In this document: positions 23,035 to 34,252 of the stretch, piece by piece
Numbering within the stretch: the stretch's first letter is position 1
Layout: every line of letters starts with the position of its first letter
Assembly (NCBI RefSeq): GCF_008831285.2
Contig: NC_045148.1
Coordinates: 8,253,001 to 8,317,000 of the forward strand
Length of the DNA stretch: 64,000 nt
Reading direction: 5' to 3'
DNA from: Nymphaea colorata
Lineage: Eukaryota > Streptophyta > Magnoliopsida > Nymphaeales > Nymphaeaceae
Made by a program: the position numbers and the translations under genes
Notes under the pieces: model-generated
The model's input: the letters and a program-made list of their open reading frames with translations, nothing else
The model's database searches: none
Told to the model about the DNA's origin: nothing

Positions 23035-25430
23035 TCTCTGCGCAGATTCTGGGGTTACACGTCCATGGAAACTAGAAATAGGCATGGACTGCTGTGCAAA
23101 ATCTGACAACAACTTGCGCTGATGCTCATTTGTGTGTAGAATGCTGGCCCTAAACAATTTGACTGGCATTTCCCTGCTTATTGCTTTTTCTGCCTCTGCC
23201 CCAACAGCCGATATGTTGGCAGCATGGATAATCAATGAATGGATGATGTTGTCATACTTACTCAGGAAATACCTAGTGAGTAACTCAAAGAAGGAACTGA
23301 ATGATGCCTACCAAAGAGCACGATTAGACATGTTGTATGTGGCAGCCATGTGAGGGTCAGTAAAGAGATCTGTTGCTCTATCAAGAACAGATTTCAAGAT
23401 GATGAAAGCACCATCACCAACAGAACTTCCAAGTAGGTGCAAAGGTGGTTGCTTTGATGAACAGGCAACTGCAGCAAGGCAAGCACTCAATGCACTGAGA
23501 TCCATGCTGCACACACATGCAGAGACAGTCCTACCTCATGTGACGGAATATAGCCATGGAAACAATCTGTGTCAGCTCTCCATCAGGGACAAGGAGATGG
23601 AGATACCTGGCGAGAAGCTTACGACCCTTTGGAAGAGACACCAACCGCAAGAATACAAGGTCATCCTTTGATGCCAAGTTGACAGGATGGCTGCCTTTGC
23701 CATGGCCAAGTGGATCAACCAATTGCAAAGAGGCAGCTAACCCCTCCAAAAGAACCTGCCTCCTCCTTCGAAGATGTGCACCACCATCTTGTGGCTGACT
23801 AAATTGCAACACGTGGTCAATATCATCAACATCCAGTAAAAGACAAAGTCCATCTTCAATCATGATCCTAGCTGCAAGCATAGGCTCTTGTTCAAGTGGT
23901 TTCTCAATAGGCTTATGATCAAAGGTGATATCACTTGATGATGAAGGTGGATCAACTTCAAGCAAAGGACGAGGCCTTCAGATAGAAGAAAATGGAACAC
24001 GCCCAAGTGCATCAACCTGCAAGTAGTTATGTGGTTCTGAATTTGCACGTGCACGTGGAGGCATATCCCTCAAATGTGAAGGGAAAAAATGGTGTTTCAA
24101 CCTTGATCCAACAGACTTTTGGGCTAGGCATGCTTGATGGTAGTAATCATCTATATACGTATAAATGCAATGAGTAGCAGCATGCTGCATTCTAAGAATG
24201 TTCTCAACCTCCTCAGCTGACATGTACTTTGAACGAACTTGAGGCCAACCATTATCACTTTGTTGGCCACTTGTATCAAAGCTTGATTGACCAAATCGCG
24301 TATTGGCTGCTTGTTGCCACCCCAGTGGTACGGTTTTTGTCTTTGCTCTCTAAGATCTAGCATCCCTAACATAGGTTCACACTTGTTCATCATGTGAGAT
24401 GGAGGAATGCACATTAAATAACTGCTGCTGAACCATAGGATAATGAGACATGGGTGCTTGCATAGAATGCAGTCTTTGCTGCTGCTGCTGCTACAGTAAC
24501 TGTGAGGACATCAACCCATTGGATGATGACTGCTAATGCACGATACCAGGCTATTAAACCACAACAAGACATACTCGGCAGCTCCATGAATGTCACTGGA
24601 AGTGATAACGTCGAAGCTCACACGTCTGCAGCTGGAGGAGGTCTCTCCCATATCAGATCTACAAGAAATCACATACATACCAAAGATAACGCCCAGGCCA
24701 ACAAGACTGCTACAAAAGATGAGGATAATCTATGTATAGCAACTGAAAAAGGGAAATGTGTGATTTTGTAATCAAATCAAATCCCAACAAATATGGGATT
24801 AATGGATATGTAAATTGACTATAAAAGAGAATCTCTTGTCTTGTAAAATTTAACAAGAGATACTTTCCTTCGTGGACGTAGACCAAAGGTCGAACCACGT
24901 TAAAATATTTGTTGTCTTCTCCTTTCTTCCTCTATCACATTTTTTCTTCCTGGCGTGTGGTTTTGTACAGGCAAAGGTGACACATGATTTTCAGAGAATA
25001 TACTTCTCTAGTTCACCCAATTATTTTGATGAGTTCCATTTTTAATTGGAAGTCCATGAGGAAAGAACTATGAGGCATGGCATTACCAGAGTACATTCCG
25101 TAGGGAGGATGTGAGAGGATTGGTCCAGGAAAAGACAAAGGATTTCCAATAGAAAATTGCGACTGATTAGGGGAAGCATGGAGCTGACCACCAGGTGGAG
25201 ATACGAGCTGAAGGATGACTTGGGCACAAGAATGGGGTCAGAATGAGGATGATGTTTGTTTAGGGTGATGAAGTTCTATACAGTTGTTTTTTTGATTCAG
25301 TGAGTTGCACCGAGGATGGATGCGGCTTCTCTCCCCCAAATGGGTACTACTAGAATCCAGCATATTCTGGTCTGCCCAATTTGAAATATCTAGCTCCCGT
25401 GAGCAATCAGCAGCAGATGAACCTGTAAGA
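23035..25430 (-). pseudogene. PAT1-like (mRNA decapping activator) pseudogene fragment
   Basis: The minus strand encodes, in broken frames, most of a plant PAT1 homologue, a P-body protein that promotes mRNA decapping. From N to C: SSAADCSRELDISNWADQ (about 25400), a Ser/Pro-rich stretch including VPKSSFSSY, a Gln-rich run (24.4-24.5 kb), EVENILRMQHAATH then DDYYHQACLAQKS (24.1-24.2 kb), RARANSEP and QVDALGRVPFSSI (about 24.0 kb), [17 protein letters not shown] and [20 protein letters not shown] (23.7-23.85 kb), [20 protein letters not shown] (23.6 kb), [17 protein letters not shown] (23.45 kb) and EKAISREMPVKLFRAS (23.15 kb). It has frameshifts near 23.97 and 24.2 kb, a deletion of about 25 residues near 23.52 kb, a TAG after NRALW (23.31 kb) and an LTR inserted near 24.7-25.0 kb. 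An intron acceptor (TCTTACAG) survives at the 5' end, so it is a gene fragment rather than a processed copy. Confidence 0.85.
24706..24976 (+). mobile_element. Solo LTR-like insertion (copia type) in the PAT1 fragment
   Basis: Interrupts the PAT1-like coding sequence. It contains CTATAAAAGAG (TATA box), then TCGTGGACGTAGACC and GAACCACGTTAAA, the R/U5-type words typical of plant copia LTRs, and a T-rich end. The borders (TG...CA) are approximate because no clear target duplication was found. Confidence 0.55.
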
Positions 25431-26360
25431 GAAACCATGAAAGCATGTGTTACACAGTACAAAAATCAGGTGCACAAGAAGTTAAAAACAGAATGATGAG
25501 CAAAAAAAAGAATCTGCACCAGAATCTTTTAAGATTTAACTGCATAATATAAAAAGGTTACCATTCAGAAATGAAGGAATGTCCTACGAGATCAGACACT
25601 ATGTTCACCAATTATGCTTGTTACACATCTTTTCAGAAAACTTAAAATTATATTGCTTTAGTCAGATAGACATACCCGATAACAAAATTCAACATCAGCG
25701 GCAAAGTAGCAAACTTTTAAAAGTGTTATTCCAGATTAATCTATATATTGATTACCACACAAAAGATCTCATGTAGCAATCGACTGATCATCTAATAGGT
25801 TGAAATAGGTCAGGATATTGCATAAAACAGATATATCATTGCACCACAATTATGCTACCACCCAAAATATGTGGAAAGTAATAGAAACAACTGCATTTGA
25901 AATTGAAAATCATATTACAATGATTGATCTTAGTAACATTAAAAGATAAAAATGTTGACCGCACATGGTGGAATATGTCAATGATCGCCAGGTCAGAGTG
26001 TGGCCCTGAACATACCCAAAAATGATGTCTAGCAAAAATCCTAAATTGCACCAAAGCAGTGAACCAATGAGTTACATCAGTAGCATCCTCTTCCACCTAA
26101 AAGGTGCACATGGTTTAAACCAAGCCCAACACTTTCAATGTTCAAGCCCCACTCAACTCTTTCAAGAGGTTGCCTCATGCTTGAACACCAGTACTCGAGA
26201 TCAGGGTAGCCTAACTCAACACTGATATGGTCAAATTGGTATGGCAGATAACATAATAAAAAGTTTGGTGCTAGACATCTACCGTATGAATTCCTGCGGG
26301 TAATCGTAACTGGAATATGCATGGGCTCACATGCACACCACCTCCCAAGTAAGTTTTTCA
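25431..26360. other. No gene seen
   Basis: Spacer between the PAT1-like fragment and repeat copy A. No upstream PAT1 exon could be recognised on the minus strand, and short frames on both strands resemble nothing known. Confidence 0.5.
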
Positions 26361-28125
26361 TACCTATATTTGCTTCTTTTGCTAGGATTTAACCTTAATT
26401 ATTGTGAATCTATAGTTACCATATGAAGTTGGTGCTTTTGTTATAAAATGCTAACTTGGAGTTCTTCTTTGTACAATACAACTGTCCCATCTACTCATTG
26501 TATAGAATCAAGAAATTGTTCAGAATGTCATGAAGGAGTAATTTTTTGCTATGTTGTTCTTTTGTTTCTCGTTTCCTTTTCTAACTGTAATTTTCTTGAA
26601 GTTTGATATTGTTGTTTCCTGAGTTTTTTTAGGCAAGCTTCCTTTTGTCTTTTCAATATAAGCTAAATCATTTGCGATAATCCAAAAAACTTCATAAACT
26701 AGTTTTTGACTATATATAAAATTACATTTAAATGATTGTGTCCATTTTTTTATCTGAGCATGTCTATTCATTGCAAGTGGATCTATTTCTCCTTATGCAA
26801 TTGCAGTGTCTTCTTGTTTAAATGACATAAGGAAGCCACTCTCCAGTAAATGTTTACAGAAGGCATAGCACTATAGTATGTCCCTGTCAGGGTCAATTTT
26901 TGTTATTTATATCTCTAGTTGCTTTTAGATTACTTAATATATTTGCCTGGAGAATTGATCTTGGGTGGAGTTGAATTTTGCTTCTGTTTTGGATACAAAA
27001 TTAATACAGCTAAAGTATTTATTAACATAGGCTGAGAATATGTCAAAATCGTTCACAACTTCCATTTACTTCAACTGTATGCGTGTGAAAGACGCATAAT
27101 GTTGTCAAAAAACTGACTTGTTCTAATACATATAAAATGGCATGATATGTCAGAAAGCCTGAATTTTTTAAAAGGCCTATTATTTATTTTAACAGGTATT
27201 TTATTCACATAGACAACATTCAATTGTTTTCATTGTATAAGACAATTGCCTCCATGAAGGACCTTTGGATTCTGACAAGGGATTCAAAAATAAGGACCAC
27301 TTTAAAATGGGGTCATTAAGAGATTCAATATATGATCTTTCTTTTAATTTTCCTTTGCCAACACAAGGCATAACCCAAGTTTCAGGAAATCTTTCAACAT
27401 AAAAAAGAAAAGAAAAGAATGGCAACTTGCATACAATCCGGAAAAATTGAGGTGGAAAGTCATGTTCCTATTGACGAACATGACTACTGGGCCACATCTG
27501 GCTAAATACCGACAAAGTGCCCGATCATGGCGGAAGAGTGCAGTTTCTCTGACCAGCCCTCGACTTACACTTTGGGGACAGAGCTCAACCACCAGCAATG
27601 TGATCAAAGTGCCTCTGGTGGACCTCGAAGCTGAACGTTCTGCTATCGACTGGTTGAGACAAGATCAAGTGGATAGAGAGGAGGATGACCATAGCTAGTG
27701 GGATCCCCATGGTGCCCTCTAATTCCTTCCCATTGGCTATGATCCTCCTCCTCTCAATCATCTTGATCTTGTCTCGACCAATCGATAGCAGAGCATTCCG
27801 CTTTGAGGTCTACCATGGGTGCTCTGATCACATCTGCTACCAATTGAGCTATATCTCCATCGAGGATTATTAGGATTTGCGCAGCACTGACAACTAAGCT
27901 GCACTTTCCCACCATGATCGTAAAACTGGTTATGTGTACAACCCTGTGCATTCACGGGAGTGTGTAATGATTCTAGTCAGTATCTAGTTAGATATGGCCC
28001 ACTAGTCATATTCATCATTGGGAACATGTCTCTCCACCTCAATTTTTTTGGGATTGTACTCCACTTTTTGCCCTACTTTCCCTTTTTTTTTTGTTTTGGG
28101 AGAGATTTCTTGATACTAGAGTTTG
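26361..28125 (+). repeat. Dispersed repeat family, copy A
   Basis: Starts with CCTATATTTGCTTCTTTTGC and contains the degraded exon-like block (CTATAGTTACCATATGAAG), then the shared segments GACATAAGGAAGCC, TAGTATGTCC and GAAGGACCTTTGGATTCT. It ends with the long inverted repeat and the tail TTTCTTGATACTAGAG. It is followed directly by copy B, so A and B are a head-to-tail pair. Confidence 0.85.
27445..28044. repeat. Long inverted repeat (hairpin) A, 600 bp
   Basis: Outer ends AATTGAGGTGG (27445) and CCACCTCAATT (to 28044) are inverted. Inward, ATGTTCCTATTGA pairs with TCATTGGGAACAT, GGGCCACATCTGGCTAAATAC with the complement near 27990, and GTTGAGACAAGATCAAG with its complement near 27770. 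The loop-proximal part of the left arm is deleted near 27700 compared with B and C. Confidence 0.85.
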
Positions 28126-28130
28126 TCACT

Positions 28131-29820
28131 TCTTCTCACTGTATGGTATCAAGAAATTGTTAGAATGTCTGAAAGCAGTATTTTTTTTGCTATGTTGTGC
28201 TTTCGTTTCTCGTTTCTTTTTCTATCCATGATTTGCTTGAAGTTTTGTTTCTTGAGTTTTTTTTAGGCAAGCTTCCTTTTGTCTTTTCAATATAAGCTAA
28301 ATCATTTTTTATGATAAAAAAAACTTCATAAACTAGTTTTTAATTATATATAAAATTACATGTAAATGATTGTGTCCATTTTTTTATTTGAGAATCTATA
28401 TTCATTGCAAATGGATCCATTTCTCCTTATGCAATTGCAATGTCTTCTTGTTTAAATGACATAAGGAAGCCCCTCTCCAGTAAATGTTTACCGAAGCTAT
28501 AGCACAATAGTATGTCCATGTCAGGGCCAATTTTTTTATTTATATCTTTGTTTGCTTCTAGCTTATTTAATATGTATGCTTGACGAATTGATCATGGGTA
28601 GAGCTGAATTTTGCTTCTGTTTTGGACACAAAATTAGTACAGCTCAAATATTTATTAAGATATGCGTAGTATAGGTCAAAATCGTCCACAACTTTCATTT
28701 AGTTCAAGTGCATACGAGTCAAAGACGCATAATGTTGTCAAAAAGCTTACTTCCTGGTTCTCGTACATATAAAATGGCCTGATATGTCAGAAAACCTGAA
28801 TTTTTTAAAGTCCTATTTTTTTTTTAAGAGGTATTTTTAATTCACGTAGACAACATTCAATTGTTTTCATTCTATGAGACGATTGCCTTCATGAAGGACC
28901 TTTGGATTCTAACAAGGGATTAAAAAATAAGGACCATTTTAAAATGGGCTCGTTAAGATATTCATTATGTGATCTTTCTTTTAATTTTCTTTTGCCAGCA
29001 CAAAACAAAACCCTAATTTCAAGAAATCTCTAACATAAAAAAAAGAAAAGAAAAGAAAAGAATGGCAACTTCCATATAATCTCGAAAAATTGAGGTGGAA
29101 AGTCATGTTTCTATTGACGAACATGACGACTACTGGGCCACATCTGGCTAAATACCGACAAAGCGCCTGATCATGGTGGAAGAGTGCAGTTGCTCTGACC
29201 AGCCCTCGACTAACACTTTGGCAACAGAGCTCAACCACCAGCAATGTAATCGAAGTGTATATGGTGGACCTCGAAGCAGAACGCTCTGCTATCGACTGGT
29301 TGAGACAAGATCAAGTGGATCGAGATGAGGATGACCATAGCCAGTGGGTGGGAGTCAGAGGGCACCATCAGGAGAACTTTGATCCCCATGGTGCCCTCTA
29401 ACTCCTTACCATTGGCTATGGTCCCCGTCCTCTCGATCATCTTGATCTTGTCTCAACCAATCGATAGCAGAGCGTTCCGCTTCGAGGTCTACTGTGGGTA
29501 CTCTGATCACATCTGCTACCAGTTGAGCTCTATCTCCATCGAGGATTAATAGGATCTGGGCAGCGTTGGCTACTAAGCTGCACTCTCCCACCATGATCGC
29601 AAAACTGGTTATATGTACATCCAGGTGCATGCGCGGGGGTGTGTAATGATTCTGATCAGTATCTAGCCAGATATGGCCCGCTAGTCATATTCATCAATGG
29701 TAACATGTCTCTCCACCTCAATTCTTTGGGATTGTATGCACTTTTTATCTTACTTTTCCTTTTTTTTTTTGAGATATTTCTTGATACTAGAGTTTTGTCT
29801 TGTGTCTATGTTTTAAGTTT
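28131..29820 (+). repeat. Dispersed repeat family, copy B
   Basis: Begins with CTTCTTCTCACTGTATGG (compare 40622 in copy C) immediately after the tail of copy A. It then follows the same order of blocks as A and C up to the hairpin and the TTTCTTGATACTAGAG tail. Confidence 0.85.
29088..29723. repeat. Long inverted repeat (hairpin) B, 636 bp
   Basis: Arms meet at GGCACCAT (29361-29368) and ATGGTGCC (29388-29395), leaving a 19-base loop. The outer ends are AATTGAGGTGG and CCACCTCAATT. The inner roughly 90 bp of each arm are nearly perfectly complementary. Confidence 0.9.
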
Positions 29821-29869
29821 GCACTTCATGACGATAGTCGGGATATGGATGTTGAATCGAAGCTGGTTA

Positions 29870-31047
29870 GTTCAACTTTTGCTCTGTCTTACCTTGAGTG
29901 AAGTTGTGAATTGGTTGTTTTTGCAACACTGGGTGCATTAGTTCTTGTTACACTCATATCCAACTCAGCTTGCTTTCATTGTAAAAGAATTGGTAGAAGC
30001 CACACAACTATTGCTAATGGAAACATCAGTAAAGGCATATCGAAAATCCCCCCATTGGAACTTATCAGTAACGTTTTTCCACAGGGCATCAGCGAATATG
30101 CTACTTTTCATTTGTCTTCAGTACCTTTTTTTTTTTAACGCCACTAATGGTCTTCAATCTTTAATGTCTTTTTTTCTAAAAACATCAGTTAAAATCTCAT
30201 CTTTCTTTGTTTTTAAAACATCAATAAAGGTGATGGCCTTCAGTGATGCAGCCATAAATATCAGTAAAAGTTTCAATATTTTGATTTCCTTTTTTTTTTA
30301 ATTTTAGAAATCTAACCACTAGTGACAAGATATTTCATGGCAATAAAGGTTATTTAATTTTTAAATTCCCCTCATCCTTCTTTTCCCACCCATAGTTAGA
30401 TTTTTAATAATGTGAAAACATCGGTATCTTTCTCTAGCGGCGTTATAGAATAGATGTACCTCATATTCATACTTTGTTTTCCTTGTTTCCTCTTTCCTAC
30501 CTATTCTTTCTCGCTCTCTCTTTATGTATATTATATGCCTATTTTCCTTGATCCTCTTTCCTACCTACTCTCTCTCTCTCTCCTTTTTTTAATGCTCGTA
30601 CTCATTTCGGATTATATTGCAGAAAAGGCACGTCAATTACCACTTCAATTTCAATTATGGATGCTAAAATCTGTCGTGAGTTTCCTTTTTATCTTTCTAA
30701 TTACTGTTTTTTTCTCATTTTTCTTATTCTTAGTAATTTCATTTAGTATTTTTTTTGTTTTTTCGTTTCTTTTTTGCCTAAGCTTTCAGCCAAGAGGCTG
30801 AAGATCTAGAACCCGCTCTATTGACAAGAATAATTACGTGGGACTTTTTTTGTCAGTAGTTCAATAGACTTATAAAGGTGAATTGCTTTTAGTAACACAT
30901 TTGTCCATGTCAATAAAAAAAGTATTCTCGTTCTTAATGAAAGGATTATCAGTAAAATGTTACCACTTTAATGACAAGATCATCATACCTCATAAACGAA
31001 ATAAACATAAAATGTCAACATCGATTTTCAGTGACATTTTTTTAGTG
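29870..31047. mobile_element. CACTA-like subterminal region and right terminus (candidate)
   Basis: Short motifs of the type ATCAGTAAA, TCAGTGAC, GTCAATAAA and TAGTGACA recur many times in 30.0-31.05 kb, as in the subterminal repeats of En/Spm (CACTA) transposons. The block ends TCAGTGACATTTTTTTAGTG at 31047; read inwards this is CACTAAAAAAATGTCACTG, a CACTA-type terminus. LINE-related sequence begins right after it. A matching block follows copy D (43.5-44.9 kb). The left CACTA end was not found. Confidence 0.4.
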
Positions 31048-31620
31048 ACATCAACTTTTTCTTCTTGCTACCCGGCTTTCTTTGGTTCTTTCACTGCGCT
31101 GTTCCCACTCCGGTCTATTTGGTTCTCTGACCCGTCTCCTTGTGCCATTGCTTTTGGTTGGCTTCTTGTTGCTGGTCACATCAATACATTTAACCACCTA
31201 CAGCGTCTTGGCATTAATTTAGCTAACCAGTGTTCCATCTGTCTCGCCACAGCTAAGTCTTTGGTTTACCTTTTTATCTAATGTCATTTTTTTTATAGTG
31301 TTCTTGCCTCTGCATAGTCTTACTTTGTTCGTAACCTTTCAGGCCTACCCTCCAATTGCCTTCTTTTCTTCTGTTGTCTTTTCTTCCACCTACCCTTTTT
31401 TTGGGGTCGTATCTGGAGGTTGTGGCTTATATCCTCTTGGTGACACATTTTGGAGGAGCGCAATAACAAGGTCCTCAGGGGCACATTCTCATCGCCGGAT
31501 TCTGTGGCACGCTTTGTGCATGGGGATGTCCACTTTGTTATTTGGCTACGGTACCGTCTTTTGTTTGCTGAGTAACTCTGCCGTTCCATTTATCCACTCT
31601 CTCCACACATCTCTTGTTTT
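31048..31620 (+). pseudogene. LINE (non-LTR retrotransposon) 3' fragment, zf-RVT region
   Basis: The plus strand encodes PCAIAFGWLLVAGHINTFN, then LQRLGINLANQCSICLA. This matches the zinc-binding zf-RVT segment near the end of plant LINE reverse transcriptases (F.W....RI.T.D.LQ..G....N.C..C). In another frame further right, HILEERNNKVLRG corresponds to the I(W).ERNNR.F motif that follows it. Stops and a frameshift separate them, so it is a dead fragment of the element's 3' end. Confidence 0.65.
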
Positions 31621-31774
31621 ACTTTATTGTGTTATTGTTTTGTATATTTCATTATTCTATTTTGTTTTTAGGTTTGTTTTTGTATCTAAGGAACTTCTTG
31701 TCCCAAATCTTGTTATTGCATTCTCATTTTATCAGCTCTCTCTCTCTCTCTCTCACAGGCCTCTAGATGTTTAG

Positions 31775-32180
31775 AAATTGATGGTGAGAATATTCTCACA
31801 AATTGTTGTGCTAGTATTCCTTTCATGTTCCTCATAAAAGCTATGAGAGAAAAAAACAAAAAAATAATTAAAAACCTAAGGATTAAGCTTAATTTTTACA
31901 CTTTAAACAGTAGAACCAAACTCAGACAATTCCAGTCCAAGTAACCAATCTAGTCGTCAAGTCGTCCAAGTTTTGGTGCTGACTCGTGGCACAATGAGAG
32001 GGCGATCCCAACATGACCTAAATCACCCTAGCAAGGGAGAAGATAGTGATCTAGTTGAGGATCAAAACAAAGAAATTAAGTACCAATGTTAATCTTAATA
32101 CTAAAGATGAGGAGGTAAAAATATGTAAATCTCCTAAAATCATTGAGAGCTATATGAAATGTAGTGGTGAGTTTTCATAA
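31775..32180. other. No gene seen
   Basis: AT-rich spacer without recognisable coding, RNA or element ends. Confidence 0.5.
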
Positions 32181-32195
32181 AAGCAGCCACCCACA

Positions 32196-32960
32196 CCATG
32201 TTATCAAAATTCGTTTTTAATCGAATCAAAAGGCAAAGTAAATCAGTCAATCAGTGAATCGAATCAGATTCAGAATCATTTGTGAATCCAATTTGATTAA
32301 AGATGTATTTTAAATTTTAAAATTAAATTCGAGTTAAACAATTAAAAATTCAATCAAAAACAGGAAGAAAATTTTTAAAAGTAACACAACACAATAAACA
32401 TAATTTAATGGAGATTTTGCACCTACTAGCAACATTTTTTTAGAACTAGTTGTTATTTAAGGTTCAATATAGTAAATTATTTTATTAAAAAAAAAGTTGA
32501 TGGACTTTTGGCAAAGCATTGGTCATCCTTTCATGCTAGATCGAATTGTGTGCACAGAACATGTATGCACCAAGGGGGTGGAGGGTATAATAATGGGTAT
32601 TTCAGATTTTTTAACTTTTTTCACAATCATTTTTCCTTTTAAAAAGTTCTTTTTTATTTTAATGGGTGTATTTTAGTCACTGCATACCATGTGCACAATT
32701 TTTTCATGCATAGGGGTGTGCACATTGCCCACTTTCCTAAGTGCATGTGACATAAACTGGAGTGACATGTACAAGATGATCTTAAAAGAAGTGAGAATCG
32801 GGCAAATATTCAAAGCACCACCCGGTTTTCACCGGAATCCTACCTAATAGCCCCATGTTTTATGGGCATTGAATCGGCCTTCGAGTCAAATCGGTAAAGG
32901 GCTGATTCGATTCGAATCGACTGACTCAGACTGATTCCCACAAATTTACTAACACTGCTA
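32196..32960. mobile_element. Candidate hAT-type MITE
   Basis: The left end CATGTTATCAAAATTCG and the right end read inwards CAGTGTTAGTAAATTTG are similar inverted termini of the CA(N)TGTTA type. The subterminal DNA on both sides is rich in GAATCGAATC / GATTCGATTC. The 8-bp flanks do not clearly match, so the limits are tentative. Confidence 0.4.
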
Positions 32961-32974
32961 TCACCTTGTTGAGG

Positions 32975-33057
32975 AGTAACCAAAGCGAGAAAGAAAACTT
33001 GGAGTCGTGGACGTAGACTCTTGGGGTCAAACCGCATAATTTGTGTTGTGTTCTTCT
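32975..33057 (+). mobile_element. LTR fragment of the outer (older) copia element
   Basis: Contains GTCGTGGACGTAGACTC and GGTCAAACCGCATAA, copia LTR-type words also found in the LTR at 24.7-25.0 kb. It stops at the insertion point of the inner copia (33058) and resumes at 38344 (TTGTATTCTC...), followed by a degenerate primer-binding site TGGTACCA. The inner element thus sits inside this LTR. Confidence 0.6.
33053..33057. repeat. Target-site duplication CTTCT (left)
   Basis: CTTCT directly before the left LTR, identical to 38339-38343 directly after the right LTR. A 5-bp duplication is what copia integrase makes. Confidence 0.85.
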
Positions 33058-33424
33058 TGTTAAAAATCAAATTGAAGAAATAATTAAAGGAACATGAATT
33101 TTTTAAGTGGTTCAGCCAATGGGCCTACATCCACTGCTCTATCATTTTTTATTTGTCTTCTTTTGGTGGAGAGGCTCATTTATATAGAGGAGCTACATAA
33201 GGGGTCTCTAGTTCCCAAAAGACATGACCTTTCATCTTTCAATATACATGACTTTTCATCTTCCAACAGACATGACTTTTTGTCTCTCAAGAGACATGTC
33301 TTTTCATCTCCTAAGAGACATGACTTTTCATCTCCAAACAGACATGACTTTTCATCCCTCAAGAGACATGACTTTTCATCCCCGAAGTAATTCACTTTGA
33401 GAGTTTTTGGTATTTCTGTTAACA
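33058..33424 (-). repeat. 3' LTR of the copia element (367 bp)
   Basis: On the minus strand it starts TGTTAACAG and ends TTTTAACA. It differs from the 5' LTR by many substitutions and by one fewer 24-bp unit of the internal minisatellite. Confidence 0.93.
33221..33388. repeat. 24-bp minisatellite inside the 3' LTR, 7 units
   Basis: Seven consecutive 24-base units of the type GACATGACTTTTCATCTCYC plus four bases, ending exactly at AATTCACTTT. Arg-His-Asp-Phe-Ser-Ser repeats read here are artefacts of the repeat. Confidence 0.93.
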
Positions 33425-33437
33425 TCTTCCCACAAGC
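33425..33437 (-). other. Polypurine tract
   Basis: The minus strand reads TTGTGGGAAGA directly before the 3' LTR, the expected primer site for plus-strand DNA synthesis. Confidence 0.7.
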
Positions 33438-33580
33438 TCAATGCTCCAACAATGAGATTGAGCTTGTTAATTATTTGATAATGGTGCTGCTTACTAAGTG
33501 GCTTAGTTAAAATATCAGCAACCTGATCTTTGGAAGAGATGTATTGACTTTTCAAATCTCCTTTAGCCAATTTTTCTCGA

Positions 33581-34252
33581 ACAAAATGAAGGTCAATCTC
33601 TATGTGTTTGCTGCGGCTATGATACATAGGATGAGCTGCAAGATAGGCTGCGCCGATGTTGTCGCACCATAATATGGGAGGTTGTGATTGAACAATACAA
33701 AGTTCTTTTAATAAAAATTGTAACCACATGATTTCAACAGTAGTATTGGCAATAGATCGATACTCAGCCTCAGTGCTAGAACAAGGGACAACTGGCTGCT
33801 TTTTAGCATTCTATGAAATTAGATTGGATCCAATAAACATTGCATATCCACATGTAAACCATCTATCATCAAGACATTTTGCCCAATCTGCATCACTGTA
33901 AGCATTAATATTAAGAACAAAATGAAGGTCAATCTCCATGTGTTTGCTGCGGTTATGATACACAGAATGAGCTGCAAGATAGGCTGCACCGATGTTGTCG
34001 CACCATAATATGGGAGGTTGTGATTGAACAACACAAAGTTCTTTTAATAAAAATTGTAACCACATGATTTCAGTAGTAGTATTGGCAATAGATCGATACT
34101 CAGCCTCAGTGCTAGAATGAGGGACAACTGGCTGCTTTTTAGCATTCTATGAAATTAGATTGGATCCAATAAACACTACATATCCACATATAAACCGTCT
34201 ATCATCAAGACATTTTGCCCAATCTGCATCACTGTAAACATTAATATTAAGA
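33581..34252 (-). repeat. In-frame 336-bp tandem duplication in the RNase H region
   Basis: Bases 33581-33916 and 33917-34252 are two consecutive copies (both begin ACAAAATGAAGGTCAATCTC or its diverged form and end TTAATATTAAGA). The unit is 112 codons and contains [12 protein letters not shown] at one side and [15 protein letters not shown] at the other. The copies differ by several substitutions. Confidence 0.92.

Noticed and set aside
23035-25430. PAT1-like fragment as an active gene or processed retrocopy
   Set aside because: Stops, frameshifts, a deletion and an LTR insertion exclude an active gene; a preserved intron acceptor and no poly(A) tail argue against a processed copy.
27447-29630. 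Several 65-90 residue frames with LVVELC...SVSRGLVR and similar sequences on both strands
   Set aside because: They are mirror-image readings of the long inverted repeats and recur in every copy.
30454-30801. 115-residue Phe/Leu-rich frame resembling a membrane protein
   Set aside because: T-rich low-complexity DNA within the CACTA-like block, no conserved motif.
31298-31774. 158-residue frame after the LINE fragment
   Set aside because: Wrong frame for the LINE motifs that are visible in the neighbouring frames; composition reflects T-rich DNA.
33094-33390. Arg-His-Asp-Phe-Ser-Ser octapeptide-repeat protein
   Set aside because: Reading of the 24-bp minisatellite inside the LTR; the same in 38051-38278.
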